This document shows, in pieces, positions 21,754 through 33,166 of a stretch of DNA of 64,000 nt; within the stretch, counting starts at the first letter, position 1; each line of letters begins with the position of its first letter. A program made the position numbers and the translations under genes. Origin of the DNA: Polytrichum commune (lineage: Eukaryota; Streptophyta; Polytrichopsida; Polytrichales; Polytrichaceae); the NCBI GenBank assembly GCA_950295325.1, contig OX485809.1, forward strand, positions 15,378,001-15,442,000, in the 5' to 3' direction. The notes beneath the pieces were generated by a model that saw only the letters and a list, made by a program, of their open reading frames with translations, was not told the origin of the DNA and ran no database searches.

Positions 21754-24700
21754 ATGATGCTGGCAGGGGCTTCGGCAGGGCTTCTGAATAATAAACCTAG
21801 GCTTTCTCAAAGCGCGCCCGGAAGCATCACCTCCGCAGTAGTTTGGCTGCCGCAGAGGACGCAGTGTGTCCCGAACTCGTCGTGCCGCACTACTGTGGTG
21901 TGCTCCTCATCGTCTCCTCCATCTCCATCATGGGATGTCACCAGACAGCTCGTGTATCCGGCGGGGGAGAAGAAGCCGCATGTGGAGAAAGCCATGCTCC
22001 GTCTGCAAGGGTTACGCGCCAACAATGTTACGGTGGCATACAAAACCCTCTCTGATCTCATGACAGCGTGCTGGCTGGCCAACAATGTGGAAGATGCCGA
22101 GGTCATCTTCGAGGACATGAAGAACGCAAAGTACAAAATCCACCCTAAGGTATGAGAGCTATGAATTTCAAGGTCTACTTTCCATTGCAATGTTTTTCTC
22201 TGTGAGAGTGCGACTAAATCTCACTGTGGATGAATCAATCTTATGTATGAATGCTTCAATGGAAGCTTCCATTGAAGCAGCAATTCAGACCCTAATTGAT
22301 GTCAAACTGCGGTTTATGATGTCGCCCTCTTTACCTCACCTGTTAGGAATCAATCTACAACACTCTAGCCTCTGGAACAATCATTTTTTGGACGACATAA
22401 CGATGTAAAGCACAAAATCCACCCTAAGGTATGCAGCTATGAAATTGAAAGGTCTGCTTTTCATTGCAAAATTCTTTTCTGCAAGAGTTGCGATTTAGTG
22501 AATCTCATAGATTCAAGAATCAATTTCCAGGGATCAAGGTCTTGATTGCATGTATGAGTGCCGAGCATTTGTAGTCAAGTGGCAAGCTCTCATTAGTCGA
22601 CACCTCATTGTGAAATACGTTTGGAGATGAAGCCTTCTCCCATCTACCAAGATTCAATTGAAGAGGTGCGCCTCAAATGGAACCATTCTTAGGGTATCCG
22701 GATTACCTGAGAAACATTCAATTTGTGCCGGAAGACTATATAGATTACTCAAGACTATTATGAGTCTCACTGGGAGGGTCAATTACTTTCTCTTGAAGCG
22801 TCAATAAAGACCCAAATTGATGTCTCTATTCCGTTTATGGTGTTGTCCTCTTTGCCTCACATGTTGGGAATTATTCCACTACATTTTACACTCTATGATC
22901 GAAAGGAGGTACTCTAGATGAAAATGGTGTACACTTACAAAGCCCATGTGTTGGAAATTTGAGAATGGTACAATTGCGAGTTGAGTGGAGTAAATTTGTG
23001 ATTTCATGTTTGGTCTTTCTCAAATATGAACAATGCACATATGCCATGATTTCGATAAGCGATTGATGTGTCCTTACTGCCCACCAGGTTTGGGTGAAAT
23101 ATATGCAACTTCATGCAAGGAGAGGTAGGTTCACGGTGGTGGAAGACCTGATTCAGCAAATGCGAGAAATGGGTGTGGAGGCAAAAGGCGGTATGTATGA
23201 CTCGCTGCTGCTTTCTTACTGCCGAGCTGGGAAACCTGATCAAGCTCTCAGTGTGTTCCGGGAATATAAACTGGTACTTGTTGAGCTGATTCACTTGTTG
23301 GGTATTTGGCAATGCTGCAAACAATTCACTTGCCCCTCGACCTGGATTACAATAAGAAATTATATGGTGAAATGCATCAGAGGTCTCTTCATTGTGGAAT
23401 GTATTATAGTAAGGTGGGCACTGCACTGTAATAGATCGCAAGGTTCTTTGTTAATAATGAATCTCTCAAAATCAGCAGATGAGGTTTTCAAAAATCAATG
23501 TCTACAATGTACTTTGTGATATGAAATTTAGGCTGTGCAGTCTTGTGTGAACTTAAAAGGCACATGTCTGTAGAACTCAAAAAATAATTGTAATAGTTGG
23601 TTTTGGCATTCTGTTCTAGTGGGAATGTTGTGGGTTCGCATGTATTTGTCCCTTAATCTTGTTGTGGGTTTTGGTGGTGGGCAGAATTTGAAACCATCAC
23701 TTGTGGCCTACAATATGTTGATCGATACATGTGGAAAGGCAGGCCGACATGAGGAGGCCATGCAACTTTACGTGGACATCATGGAGTCGGGACAACATCC
23801 CAGTGCTGTGACATACACATCACTAATTTCTGCCGTTGTTCAAGGCGGTCGATTTGAGAAAGCAGAAGAGCTTTATCAAAGGATGCTAGATGACAGCATC
23901 AATCCGAACACTCACACATTTGCGACCATGATACATATGTATGCGAAACGGGGCTGGACCAAAGTTGGACATGAGGTACAGAATTAGGTTACCTTCTTTT
24001 CTTTCAGGCTGCTATGCAGAGCTGCCATACTTAAGCATGTAATGGTCTCCAGTTGCATTTGAGTTCATATGCTCTCATAACGTACAAAATTCTCAAAGAT
24101 GTGTTGAACTGAATGGTCCAGGTATGCTTAACAGCCTTGGATAGCAAAACCTGCACGATGAACAGTGTGGCGTTTGGGGCAATGCTCAACCTATATGTGA
24201 AGGGTCGATGGTATACGCATGCGGCAAACATTTTAACTGAGATGGAAACAAAAGACATAGAACCGGACGTTGCTGGGTATGGAACATTGGTTAGGGCTTG
24301 CGGAGAAGAGGATGATGAAGCTTTCGCACCTTTGGCTGCTGCCATGGAACGCAGTAAATTTGAGCCATGCAGAATAGCGTTCCGCCTGGTGCGTGTGTTG
24401 CTAGCTAGTGTTGATAGCAAGTCTGCAGACACCACCACCACCACATCAAGCAGTGAAGGTGAAGAAACATCATCAGCTGTGGGCACGTTGAGTGACCCTG
24501 CTGTCGAGGAAGCTTTGATGTTTTTTGAGCACTATGGATCCAGCAGGGATAGGGATGCGAATGTGTCCTTCTACAATGCACTTCTCGATGCGCTTTGGAG
24601 ACGTCGTTTACACCAGCGTGCAAAGCTAGTCATGTTGACGGCACGGAAGTTGGTGGAAAAATATGCACGTGCGCAATACAATGAAGAGTTCTGGACATTA

Positions 24701-25048
24701 GACCTGCGGAGTCTCTCGAAGGGAGCTGCAGTAGTAGCTCTTCTGCATTGGCTTGTGGAAGTTTCAGAGCGGGCTGCAGAATGTCTCGTAGTTGCACCAA
24801 GGTTAGTACTCGTTGTCGGGGGTAATGTGATGAATACCGGCGAGCGTAGAGCCTTCTTAGGTAAGGGGAAAGGAGTTGGAATAGTTAAGCAGGCAGTCGA
24901 GGAACTTGTAGAGTCCCTTGGAGTGCCTTTTGCAACGACCAGCAGAGATACTTCTCCAGGTAAACTACATGCACAGACAGATCAGGTCATCAGGTGGGTT
25001 TCCATGTACAAGGAACGTCTACAGTTGGATGATTTACCACCTTCGTAG
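21754..25048 (+). CDS. PPR-SMR protein, probably organellar
   Basis: Four exons (21754-22149, 23088-23273, 23685-23975, 24122-25048), all phase 0 with GT-AG sites, give 599 residues. Residues 1-60 form a Ser/Arg-rich presequence. From about 70 to 350 run pentatricopeptide repeats, for example AYKTLSDLMTACWLANNVED, MYDSLLLSYCRAGKPDQALS, AYNMLIDTCGKAGRHEEAMQ, TYTSLISAVVQGGRFEKAEE and AFGAMLNLYVKGRWYTHAAN. A low-complexity Thr/Ser/Glu linker follows, then FYNALLDALW. The C-terminus (about 483-590) resembles an SMR domain: LDLRSLSKGAAVVALLHWL and LVVGGNVMNTGERRAFLGKG, then VKQAVEELVESLGVPF. PPR-SMR proteins bind organelle RNA in plastid or mitochondrial gene expression (families include GUN1, pTAC2, SVR7, EMB2217). 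I cannot decide the orthologue; the FYNALxDALW segment recalls EMB2217 (At1g79490). Confidence 0.85.
22128..22900. repeat. Tandem duplication in PPR-SMR intron 1, including the 5' splice site
   Basis: The exon 1/intron 1 boundary (AAATCCACCCTAAGGTATG, 22136-22154) recurs at about 22415-22432, followed by matching intron sequence (GGTCT-CTTT-CATTGCAA). Later intron segments (ATTGATGTC, GTTTATG-TGTC, CTCTTT-CCTCAC) recur at about 22295-22350 and 22815-22870. The intron therefore grew by at least two local duplications, each unit about 280-500 bp. Confidence 0.75.
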
Positions 25049-25111
25049 CATATCTTGTATCTCTTAACATGTACACTTCTGCCAATTTTGTAGCTTTGAA
25101 CCTGACTGCAA

Positions 25112-25158
25112 CCTGTCTCTCTCTCTCTCTCTCTCTCCCTCCCTCTCTATCTCTCTCA
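25112..25158. repeat. CT-rich microsatellite at the PPR-SMR 3' end
   Basis: A (CT)n tract with CCCTCCCT interruptions, starting 64 bp after the stop codon and so probably in the 3' UTR. Confidence 0.85.
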
Positions 25159-25159
25159 G

Positions 25160-26476
25160 AGCTTTTACTCATTGTTTACAGCAGCAGGCCTGATTTGGAA
25201 AGCGTATGGACCAGAAACACAAAATTCAAACAATTTTTTGATTTCCATGAAAGCTAGTCTTTGACATGTCATATGTAGACACCGAACCTGGAATGACTGT
25301 TTTGCCACTGGATGACTGCAAGGAATGTGAACATGGGCAGGCAATTTGTCCCACAAAAGCTGCAAGTTGTTGGATTGTTTAAATTTATTGTATTGCTTCT
25401 AGCGAGGTCTCAGGTTTTTGTTTCAATGCTTGTGTTGAGGAACTGGCAGGGTTCTGCTGGACATAGAGCTATGCAGGAGAAATTAATTGAAGGCAGGTAT
25501 TGTGCATGGGCACTGGACACATTGAGCCTGGTTATTGCACCAGAGTAGATCCAGGAAGTGAATTTTTAATTGGTTGTATCTGTAACCTGCACATCCTGCT
25601 GGGTTTGGCGTTCTTATTCTACATTGTAATCTTCTGTCATGCCTCGTGCTAATTTGCTTAATGCTGATAAACTGTTGCCTTGTCTCGCACAGATTTTGCT
25701 TTTCCTATTTCAGTAGCATGTTGCTTTCCTGTCATATAAGGGACTCTTGTAAAAGGAAGGTAAGTGTTCAGTATGCATACCTGCGTTTGGTTCAGACCTC
25801 ATTCTCAATGAGCATATAGCAAGATCATCAGGTTTTTCTCCAAGATCAAGTTGTCAACTCTGGTCATGCACAAACTCATTACAATATTTTCACATCGAAG
25901 TCAGAAGTATTGCAATTAGCCTTGCAATGTTGATGAAGAGTGGAATTCGGTGAGGAAGAGAGGACAGAGTTGCACTAGCCAAAACAATAAATCTTGTTCA
26001 GAGCCTGGCTTTTTGAGAAACTGGAGAATGTCATCTTAGATTTACAATATTCATCAGCAAGACAAGCCGCTGATAGTTTAACATCCAAAGATAACATAAG
26101 GTACGTGTACCTATCTCTTAGAGCTACTCATTTTTAATGTACATACCCCTTCCAGGATAATGCAATGCAAGAGATTATTGAAAACCTTCAATCTTAAGCG
26201 TTTTAAGACTTTACTCCGCTTAGTATCACAGCTTTGGATTAATAGCGGAGGAATTGGCTCACAGTGTGACATGAGAGACGATGAGGAGAATCCAGAGAGA
26301 AGAAGCTGGGAGGAGTTTAAAGTTTCCTTGTTCAAACATCAGCTGGAATGAAGCGGTCTGCTGCAGGAGAGCTTGCGATGCGGTGCTGTGGTTTCGAGTG
26401 TCTGAAGAGTGTTATTGTCGCACCAATTTCTTATCCGCTGGCAATTGAAAGCCGTAATAAATTCCCATAATGATTT
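25160..26476. other. Intergenic between convergent PPR-SMR and PR-10 genes
   Basis: Likely contains both 3' UTRs. No coding sequence I can support; the frames at 25312-25548 and 26160-26351 lack domain features. Confidence 0.4.
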
Positions 26477-28060
26477 TCAGTAAGCGCAGTAATCGGGATT
26501 ATCGGCTGCGTAGGAATGGATAGCCTCTGTGATCTTGTGAGTGAGTTGGAGCATGTCTTCCGGAGACGCTGCATTCGACCCTGGCGCCACCGTGTAGCGG
26601 GCAGTCCAAGTTCGGATAGTGCTATCGGGGTAGGGACCTGGCTCGTAGTTGATGCTGGACGAGAAGCTGCTGTATCTAGGATCGCCGCCTTCTAGTGTTG
26701 TGTGTGTCAATGTGTGTGATTCATCGTCCATCATGTCAACGCGCTCCTTCACCTTCTTCCCCCGTCTACCGGGTACGCCTACATGCATGCACACATTATT
26801 ATTGAGCACTACAAGAAACCTCCGGATCACATTTTTTCGAATATAACGAAAGCCCAAAATTCAAAGAGAAGAGGATTGTATGGAGAGGAGCTTCTGCTGA
26901 TGAACACTGAGGACATTCTTTGGAATGTACCTAGCAGAAGTGAAAAAAATTTCGGATTTCTTGACCTTCTTCCTCCGTCTACCGGGTACTACTACATACA
27001 CAAACATATCCTATAACACTACAAGAAATCGCCCGCATTCTCGGTAGATCACACTTTTTCGAATGTAACGCTTTGATATTCAAAGAGAAGAGGATTGTGA
27101 GAAGAGCTGAATATGCTGATGAACCCTGAGGACATTCAATGGCAAGCATTCAAAAGAAGTGCAAAGATGTTCGCATTTCTTGCACCTTCTTCCCCGTCTA
27201 CCCTGTACGCCTACAGGCACGCACACATTATTCAACACTACGATAAATCGCCCGCAATCTCGGCCTTGGCTCTCCGGATCACAAAAGTTCAAGTTTAAGG
27301 AAGCCACAAAATTCAAAGGGAAGAGAATTATGAGGAGAGAGCTTCTGCTGATGCACCCTGAGGACATTCAACAGAAATGAAAGATTTTCAGACTTTGAAA
27401 GAGGTGGACGGCGAGAGTAGTCTTAAAACCTCAAAATGATCGAGTTCCTGGTCGCTCATTCAGGACGTCCGGATGCACTGAAGTTTTTTATTGAAATGTT
27501 ATAACATGCTTCTGATATAAGAGAGTAATTCTGCTGATGAACCCTGAGGACTTTCAATGGAATATATCCAACAGAAATGAAAAACATTCGGAAATTTGTA
27601 AGCGATGGGCGGCGAGAGTCGTCTTAAAACCCTGAAATTATGGTCGCTTCATTAAGGACGCCTGTGTGCACTGAAGTTCTAAAATGAAATGTAATTCACA
27701 TGTTTCTGACATAAAGGATTAATTCTGCTGATGAACACCAAGGATGTTCAATTAATCGTATCCGACAGATTACAGACTTTGGAAATATATACAGACTCAA
27801 GCGCTGTATATGCAGCAATATTCCTCAGTTTCTCGAAGCTGGAGAGATAGGACATGACATGAGATCGTACCAGGTCCCATGGTGATCTCGTACACACTGC
27901 CAACACTGCCATCGCCTTGCACCAGATCGATGCTGGAAAACACCTGCGGCATCAACCGAGGCACCAGGTCCTGCGAGTTCTTGGCGATCCTCCATGCCCG
28001 CTCCAGCGGCAGGTACAACAATTGCTTGTCTTCCACCGAAGGCATGTTGATTTCGCACAA
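26477..28060 (-). CDS. Bet v 1 / PR-10 (major latex protein-like) family protein
   Basis: Exon 1 is 28060-27871 and exon 2 is 26778-26477, giving 492 nt and 163 residues, the normal family length. The intron interrupts codon 64 in phase 1, essentially the conserved position of the single PR-10 intron. Sequence marks are VEDKQLLYLPLERAWRIAK at the N-terminus, DLVPRLMPQVFSSIDLVQGD leading into the glycine-rich loop GDGSVGS (residues 49-55), VKERVDMMDDESHTLTH, TTLEGGDP, and the long C-terminal amphipathic helix ending ITEAIHSYAADNPDYCAY. The fold forms a hydrophobic cavity binding hormones, flavonoids or other small ligands; members are cytosolic, often induced by stress or pathogens, and some are enzymes (norcoclaurine synthase). 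The ligand cannot be predicted. The intron is filled with tandem repeats that copy its own acceptor site. Confidence 0.9.
26760..27760. repeat. Tandem array in the PR-10 intron, copying the exon 2 acceptor
   Basis: Plus-strand phrases CACTACAAGAAA/CACTACGATAAA (26814, 27020, 27237), TTCAAAG-GAAGAG, CTGCTGATGAAC-CTGAGGA (26893, 27116, 27347, 27533, 27728) and CTTCTTCC-CCGTCTACC (about 26754, 26967, 27187) recur every 200-220 bp. The CTTCTTCC-CCGTCTACC phrase is the start of exon 2 together with the 3' splice site read on the minus strand, so at least two decoy acceptors with short exon-like openings lie upstream of the real one. Confidence 0.8.
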
Positions 28061-28839
28061 AACTCTTCACGAAGTCAAATCAGGCCGCTATCTATACGCG
28101 ACGATCTGCGATTAGAAGAGCTTCAATTGAGAATTGCGTTCTGCTCGATGGTTGTCGCCTGATTGCGCTCTTCACTCTCTCCTCTGGTCCAATCCGAGCA
28201 TGTCAGTGTACCTCCACGTTATCTACGAATGACGGGTGCAGATGTCGACATTCTCGAAGCTTACGCAGAGCGAAAGTACTGTAACCAGAAGTCAATCCAA
28301 ATTTTTTCATGGAATCCTGCCGCATCTTCGCCCTATCCGGACAAGAGGATTCCTGGCCGGCGAATGAAATGCAAGTGACGGCACCTATGTAGTGTTTTTA
28401 TGGGAAAAACTTGTAAGCTTATCATATCTAGACAAAGGTGATTCGCAGATTCCGTCGCGAATCCGGCGGATGCGACATGAGCGACCCTCCCTGGCCATGG
28501 CCATGCACGATGATGATTCCCGACCTCGATACCACGCTTGATACCAGGGGATATTGAACATGAAATCTATAAGAAATATAAACTACGACGTAACTTAGTA
28601 TATTTACAGCCTCTACGAACTTAGTACGTTCCGATTGGTGCATTCACAATTTTCTGGTGCAATCTGCAAAGTACTCAGGGCTCTACTATTCACTCCTTTT
28701 TAATTCTCTAATTTAATTTTTTTTCATAAACATCGTTGTAGACTACAACAACGGAGCATCAGAGAGAGGGAAGTCCCTGTTGTACATTTATACTTTCACG
28801 AAAAAATCAGTGTCTCATACACGGGAAATCAACATCGCG
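28061..28839. promoter_or_regulatory. PR-10 upstream region
   Basis: Sequence upstream of the PR-10 ATG on the minus strand, bounded by the 158-bp array. It must hold the promoter, but I could not pick a convincing TATA box or stress element. The ATG at 28060 has GAAGGCATGTTGA-type plus-strand sequence (27988 onward) matching codons that follow it. Confidence 0.35.
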
Positions 28840-29745
28840 AGTATCTTTGCTGTCTTGACAAGAAATTGCAATACTGTTTTCACTAAGAAATTGCATTAGA
28901 GTGGCTACAAAATGATAACGTCACATTTGAACGAAGACTTGAAGATCTTGTGTCTTGTTAAGAAAAATGCATATTACACTGTTAATAAAGATCACGAGAA
29001 ACTTTCCTGTGTCTTGTCGAGAAAAATGTAAAACTGTTTTCATTAATTAGTGGTGTTAAGGAGGCTACAAGTTGATACGATCAGACCTAAACGAAGCTTG
29101 AAGATGTTGTCTTGTCAAGCAAAATGCAAATTATACCGTTGATGAAGATCACGAGAAACTTTGCTCTGCCTTGTCAAGAACAATGCAAATACTATTTGCA
29201 CTAATGATAAATATTAGAGTGGCTACATGTTGATGTACTCACATCTGAACGAAGACTTGAAGATGTTATGCCGCGTCAGGAAAAATGCTTTACTGTCGAT
29301 ATTGATCATAAGAAACTCTCTTGTCTTGATCAAGAAAAATGCAATACTATTTTCACTAAATGGTTGATATTAGAGAGGCTACAAGTTTATAGGATCACAT
29401 CTGAATGGAGACTTGAAGATGTCCTGTCTTGTCAAGAATAATGCAATTCTACTGTTAATAAAGATCACAAGAAACTCTGCTCTGTCTTGTCCAGAAGAAT
29501 GCAATACTGTTCTCACTAATGGTTGATATTAGAGTGGCTACAAGTTGATTAATTGTCATCTGAAAGAAGACTTGAAGATGTTCTGTTTTGTCAAAACAAA
29601 TGCAAATTATACTGGTGATAACAGATCACAAGGAACTCTGCTGTCTTGTCAAGAAAAAGGATATACTGTTTAATTCGGTCGTAACTGATATTAGAGTGGC
29701 GACGATTTAATTACATCACTTCTGAACAAAGATGTGAAGGTGCAC
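28840..29745. repeat. Satellite-like tandem array, about 158-bp unit, six copies
   Basis: The anchor GAAGACTTGAAGATGTT (with small changes) occurs at 28933, 29094, 29251, 29408, 29566 and, diverged, 29728, with spacings of 161, 157, 157, 158 and 162 bp. Other unit phrases are GATATTAGAGTGGCTACAAG, GTCTTGTCAAGAAAAATGCA and AAGATCACAAGAAACTC. Copies differ by scattered substitutions and small indels, so the array is not recent. No reading frame persists. Confidence 0.9.
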
Positions 29746-31862
29746 CAGAAACAATTTGCAAGTCTTGAGCTGCAACACTACCAACGGGCTATCAACTCTC
29801 CAGCACCAAAAGCTTCCAAGAGCAACATGTCGTCAAATAGGAAGGGAGCAGAATGGTAAGGCATCTCATTGAAGCTGAGTGAAATTCCTCCTCCTATCTC
29901 TGTAATCGACGCTATAAAGTTGTTTTTACACTTGGATGCAGACTTAAAGAAAACACTGATGCCTAAACCGTCCTCAATTGAGAAAAAAACATTCTTCAGG
30001 CATGAAATGAGGAATCCTGTGAAAAAAACCTTCAGCTCTTCACACATCGCCATTTTCCTAGGTCAAGTACGAATACAGGTTTGGTGCATCGTTGAACTGA
30101 AATGGGACATTTCGCGTGCATGCATTTGAGATGAGAATCTCATCACTCTCCAATCTACGATAGTTTCAACCCTATGGACTCTGTCAAATTCATCTATCTT
30201 AGAGCTCCTTGTTTACCCCTCAACGGACTCTCAGAGTCTCGTATGAGGGTGTTCGGGCTGGGGGCCAGGCCCAACCTCTAGCATGTGCATCCCTTGGGAG
30301 TTCATTGGGTGGAAATTAGCAAACGACGTGAGTTAAAATATAGGGCACACTTTATTTCCTAAAGATAAATTTTAAAAATGGGTTGAAGTAATGTGCTAGT
30401 GATTATCCTGGTAGATCGTATTTATATGTAAATTATATAGCGTTCTACAAAATTCAGAACATTAGGTTTGCATGTTTTCTTATGACATTATTTAGATCTA
30501 TAACAATGTTGTGTGGGACTGAAAGTATTCCACGTAGTATTCCCGGATATTCCCCACATTCATTCTCATCTCATAGTTTAGCTAACTTTTAGGGCCTTGC
30601 TTTTGTGAAGAGATATTAACTCCTCCTTAACCCTAATGTTGACTAACTTTTACAAATGAGTAGCCCAAGTTTTTTCCTTGGATTCATGCCTTTCATCTCC
30701 CCAACTCTTTCCCGTTCCACTATGAGGTGGACCACGCTATTTCTTACATCATCCTAAATTAGCATACATTTCTAAACATTAATATAGTATTATCATGTTC
30801 AATGTCCACATTTAGATACATAATAATACTTAATTGGAGATAGAATTGATTTTCTAGAGCCCATGCTAATTCTCTTGATAAAAATGAATGTGAACCACAT
30901 CAAATCTCAACCCACACTAAATTCTTTAGTAGAAATTCATTATGGGCCGCATTGATTTTTTCTAGAAAATTAGTGTGGGTGACTATTTTATTTTGTTCTA
31001 TTTTTTTCCTAAATGAATATTCAATGTGTTGGTCGGAAGTCTTCATGAAGACTTAGGGGAAGACATTGGATCTTGGACCCATGGTAATTTGACCTTGACC
31101 AGAAAATTAGTGTGGCCCAAGCTAATTATTTCCACATTAATAGAACTATTTAGTGTAGTTAATTCTCTCACCTAGGCAGTGTGGCTAGACCCTTAACAAC
31201 TTGACCTATATCTCATGGGAACTTTGAGGTTGAACGGCCTAAGGCCGAAATAATATTCGGATGGGTGACCTTGCTAGAACTTGATCTCCAGTGCACCCTA
31301 CCACCCATGATCCACCAATCATAGTGGGGGTACTGGATGAGCCGGATATTTTCAACCAACCATGTGGGAACCTAGGTGCTTGTTCTTGGGGTAGATAGGT
31401 GCCGACCGGCTCGTCCACACTTGCTCAAGGTGTTCACCTTTGAATGGAGGCAATAGTTGTTAGGGGTCCTCTAAATCTTGTAATACCCATTTTGGGATTA
31501 CATATAGATTAGACCAACTCGAAAAGAAGGAGCACCATAACTCACACCAGTGGCAACATCATAGACGTCTTTCTTTCTTTCTTTCTTTCTCCTCTTAACA
31601 CTTGCGTAGCCCCCACATAGAATCCAACTCAAGAAAAGAACTCACAATTTTCTTAAATTTTAGATTGTGTAGCCTTGGAATAGAAGCAAAGGAGTTCGCT
31701 CCCTTGTTTTTTTGTTTTTTTTAAAAGTCATTGACACAAGTGTTGGGAGTTCCTTCAAATTTGGGGTTTTGCTCCCCACTTTTGGTGACTTTGAGATTGA
31801 TTATGTTTATACATAAGAAACTTGTTATTCATAAGGTGGACCAAACCGTAGTGTAAACTCAT
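29746..31862. other. Intergenic, old repeats
   Basis: Contains a 5S-like relic (separate entry), a (CTTT)n run at about 31570-31590 and no supported gene. A 91-codon minus-strand frame (30053-29778) abuts the satellite but resembles nothing I know. Confidence 0.4.
31200..31285 (+). pseudogene. 5S rRNA-like relic, perhaps the head of a SINE3-type element
   Basis: The stretch around GGGAACTTTGAGGTTGAACG to ATTCGGATGGGTGACC aligns in order and spacing with the middle and 3' part of plant 5S rRNA (AACTCCGAAGTTAAGCG to CTAGGATGGGTGACC from memory), including the C-box region of the internal pol III promoter. The 5' third and the 3' end do not match well. Either a decayed 5S copy or a 5S-derived SINE. 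Confidence 0.5.
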
Positions 31863-32244
31863 TAGAGTTATTTGTAAAATAAGGCAGATGAAACCATAGG
31901 TTTAGTCCCAGCCCTTGATTTCATGAGAACTAGCACAAAACCACCTAAGAGTGGTGTTGGGCTATTAAAAACCAGCTTTCTAGCTTATCTTACTAAGGTG
32001 TGTGGGCCAAGATAACCTTGCATAGGCTGATCTAGGATTCAAGATTGTGGCCCATCCGCATACCCTATTTTAGATCCTAAAATTCTCACAAACAATTGAG
32101 GTGAAAAGAGGAGGCCCCAAAAAGATCATCCGACTTTCAAAATTAGCTCCAACACACGACGAGCTAAGAAGTTGTTTATAAGAAGCTTTCTCAAAGAAGG
32201 ATCAAACTCACGTCCCACTTTGAAGGACTTTCCGGATAACTCCA
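31863..32244. mobile_element. MITE family D, TIR TAGAGTTAT
   Basis: The left end TAGAGTTATTTGTAAAATAA and the reverse complement of the right end TGGAGTTATCCGGAAAGTCC share TIR sequence, with further inward resemblance (TTTGATCC / TTTAGTCCC). It is about 382 bp and non-coding. The family recurs at 46150-46571, and single ends lie near 44072, 47125 and 48858. Confidence 0.6.
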
Positions 32245-32894
32245 TTGAGCCAAATTTATGCACTCTTGGTCGCTCGATTTTGGAGTTTTCTTTGGTTTTG
32301 GAGGCTAGTGTAAATCCACCCTTAGCACATGTAATAGTATCTTAAGATTTCTCAAATGATTGTGGGTCCCTTTGGAAGATATCATGGCCCACACTGAGGG
32401 TGTGTCCGGTGTAGGCGTCCTCTAAGGTTTACCTTTTTCTAGAAGGTGGCCAACAACCATGTCAAAATGAAAGAATAATTTGGATGAAATGTAGCATCTA
32501 TCTGGACAGTATTTGCTATCATACTATAGTAGAGTCACCTATACCCATTCAGGACCCCATCGGCAATTTATAGGGGATGCCAAAATTTCCATTCGATCAG
32601 GCTGGGACTGGATTTTGATCAAGCCGGAACCAATAGTGTCATGACACGTGTCCTAGTTTTGAGTGTTAAAGTGAGGAAGAATGAGTAGTTATGGTAAACT
32701 CTAGACATTGGTAATATGTTCGGGCCAATTTTTGGCTTCAAAAATTCACGGTAATTTCATTGAAGGAGTAAAATTATTGGAGTTTTTACAATCCTTCTGA
32801 TTTCTATCTTCCTACATGGGGAAAAATTGCACCACCTTATACTTCTCCACATTTGACGCAAAATCTCTCAAGGGATCGGTTATGGGTGCCTCCA
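32245..32894. other. Intergenic, nothing recognised
   Basis: No gene, RNA or intact element seen. Confidence 0.3.
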
Positions 32895-33166
32895 CTCTAA
32901 ATGGCTTGGGATGTGTAGCATCTATGTAAAGTCATCCATCGTGGATGAAGGGGCTCTAGTAAAATAAAATCATGTACAAGATTGAGGGCCAATTCGTTCC
33001 GTTTCGATGCCACTAGAATAATTTGAGGTATCTAACTCTTTTCCGGAATCATTTGTTCTATAAATAGAAACATATAGGTTGTAATATAATTCATTGTGTT
33101 TTCACCTTCACAATGGATGAGTTTACATAGACACTGCAATTCCCTAGCCATTCCAGATATTTGTTC
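32895..33166. mobile_element. MITE family E, about 270 bp
   Basis: ATGGCTTGGGATGTGTAGCA with TCTATGTAAAGTCATCCATC at the left matches, inverted, ATGGCTAGGGAATTGCAGTG with TCTATGTAAACTCATCCATT at the right: TIRs of about 55-60 bp. The same words occur at 279-480. Confidence 0.6.

Noticed and set aside
26814-27245. CACTACAAGAAA words as CACTA transposon ends
   Set aside because: All are in the same orientation, spaced as part of the PR-10 intron repeat, with no inverted partner or 3-bp duplication.
29778-30053. 91-codon minus-strand frame with hydrophobic stretches
   Set aside because: No recognised domain, no matching neighbouring exon, and AT-rich sequence beside a satellite; length is compatible with chance.
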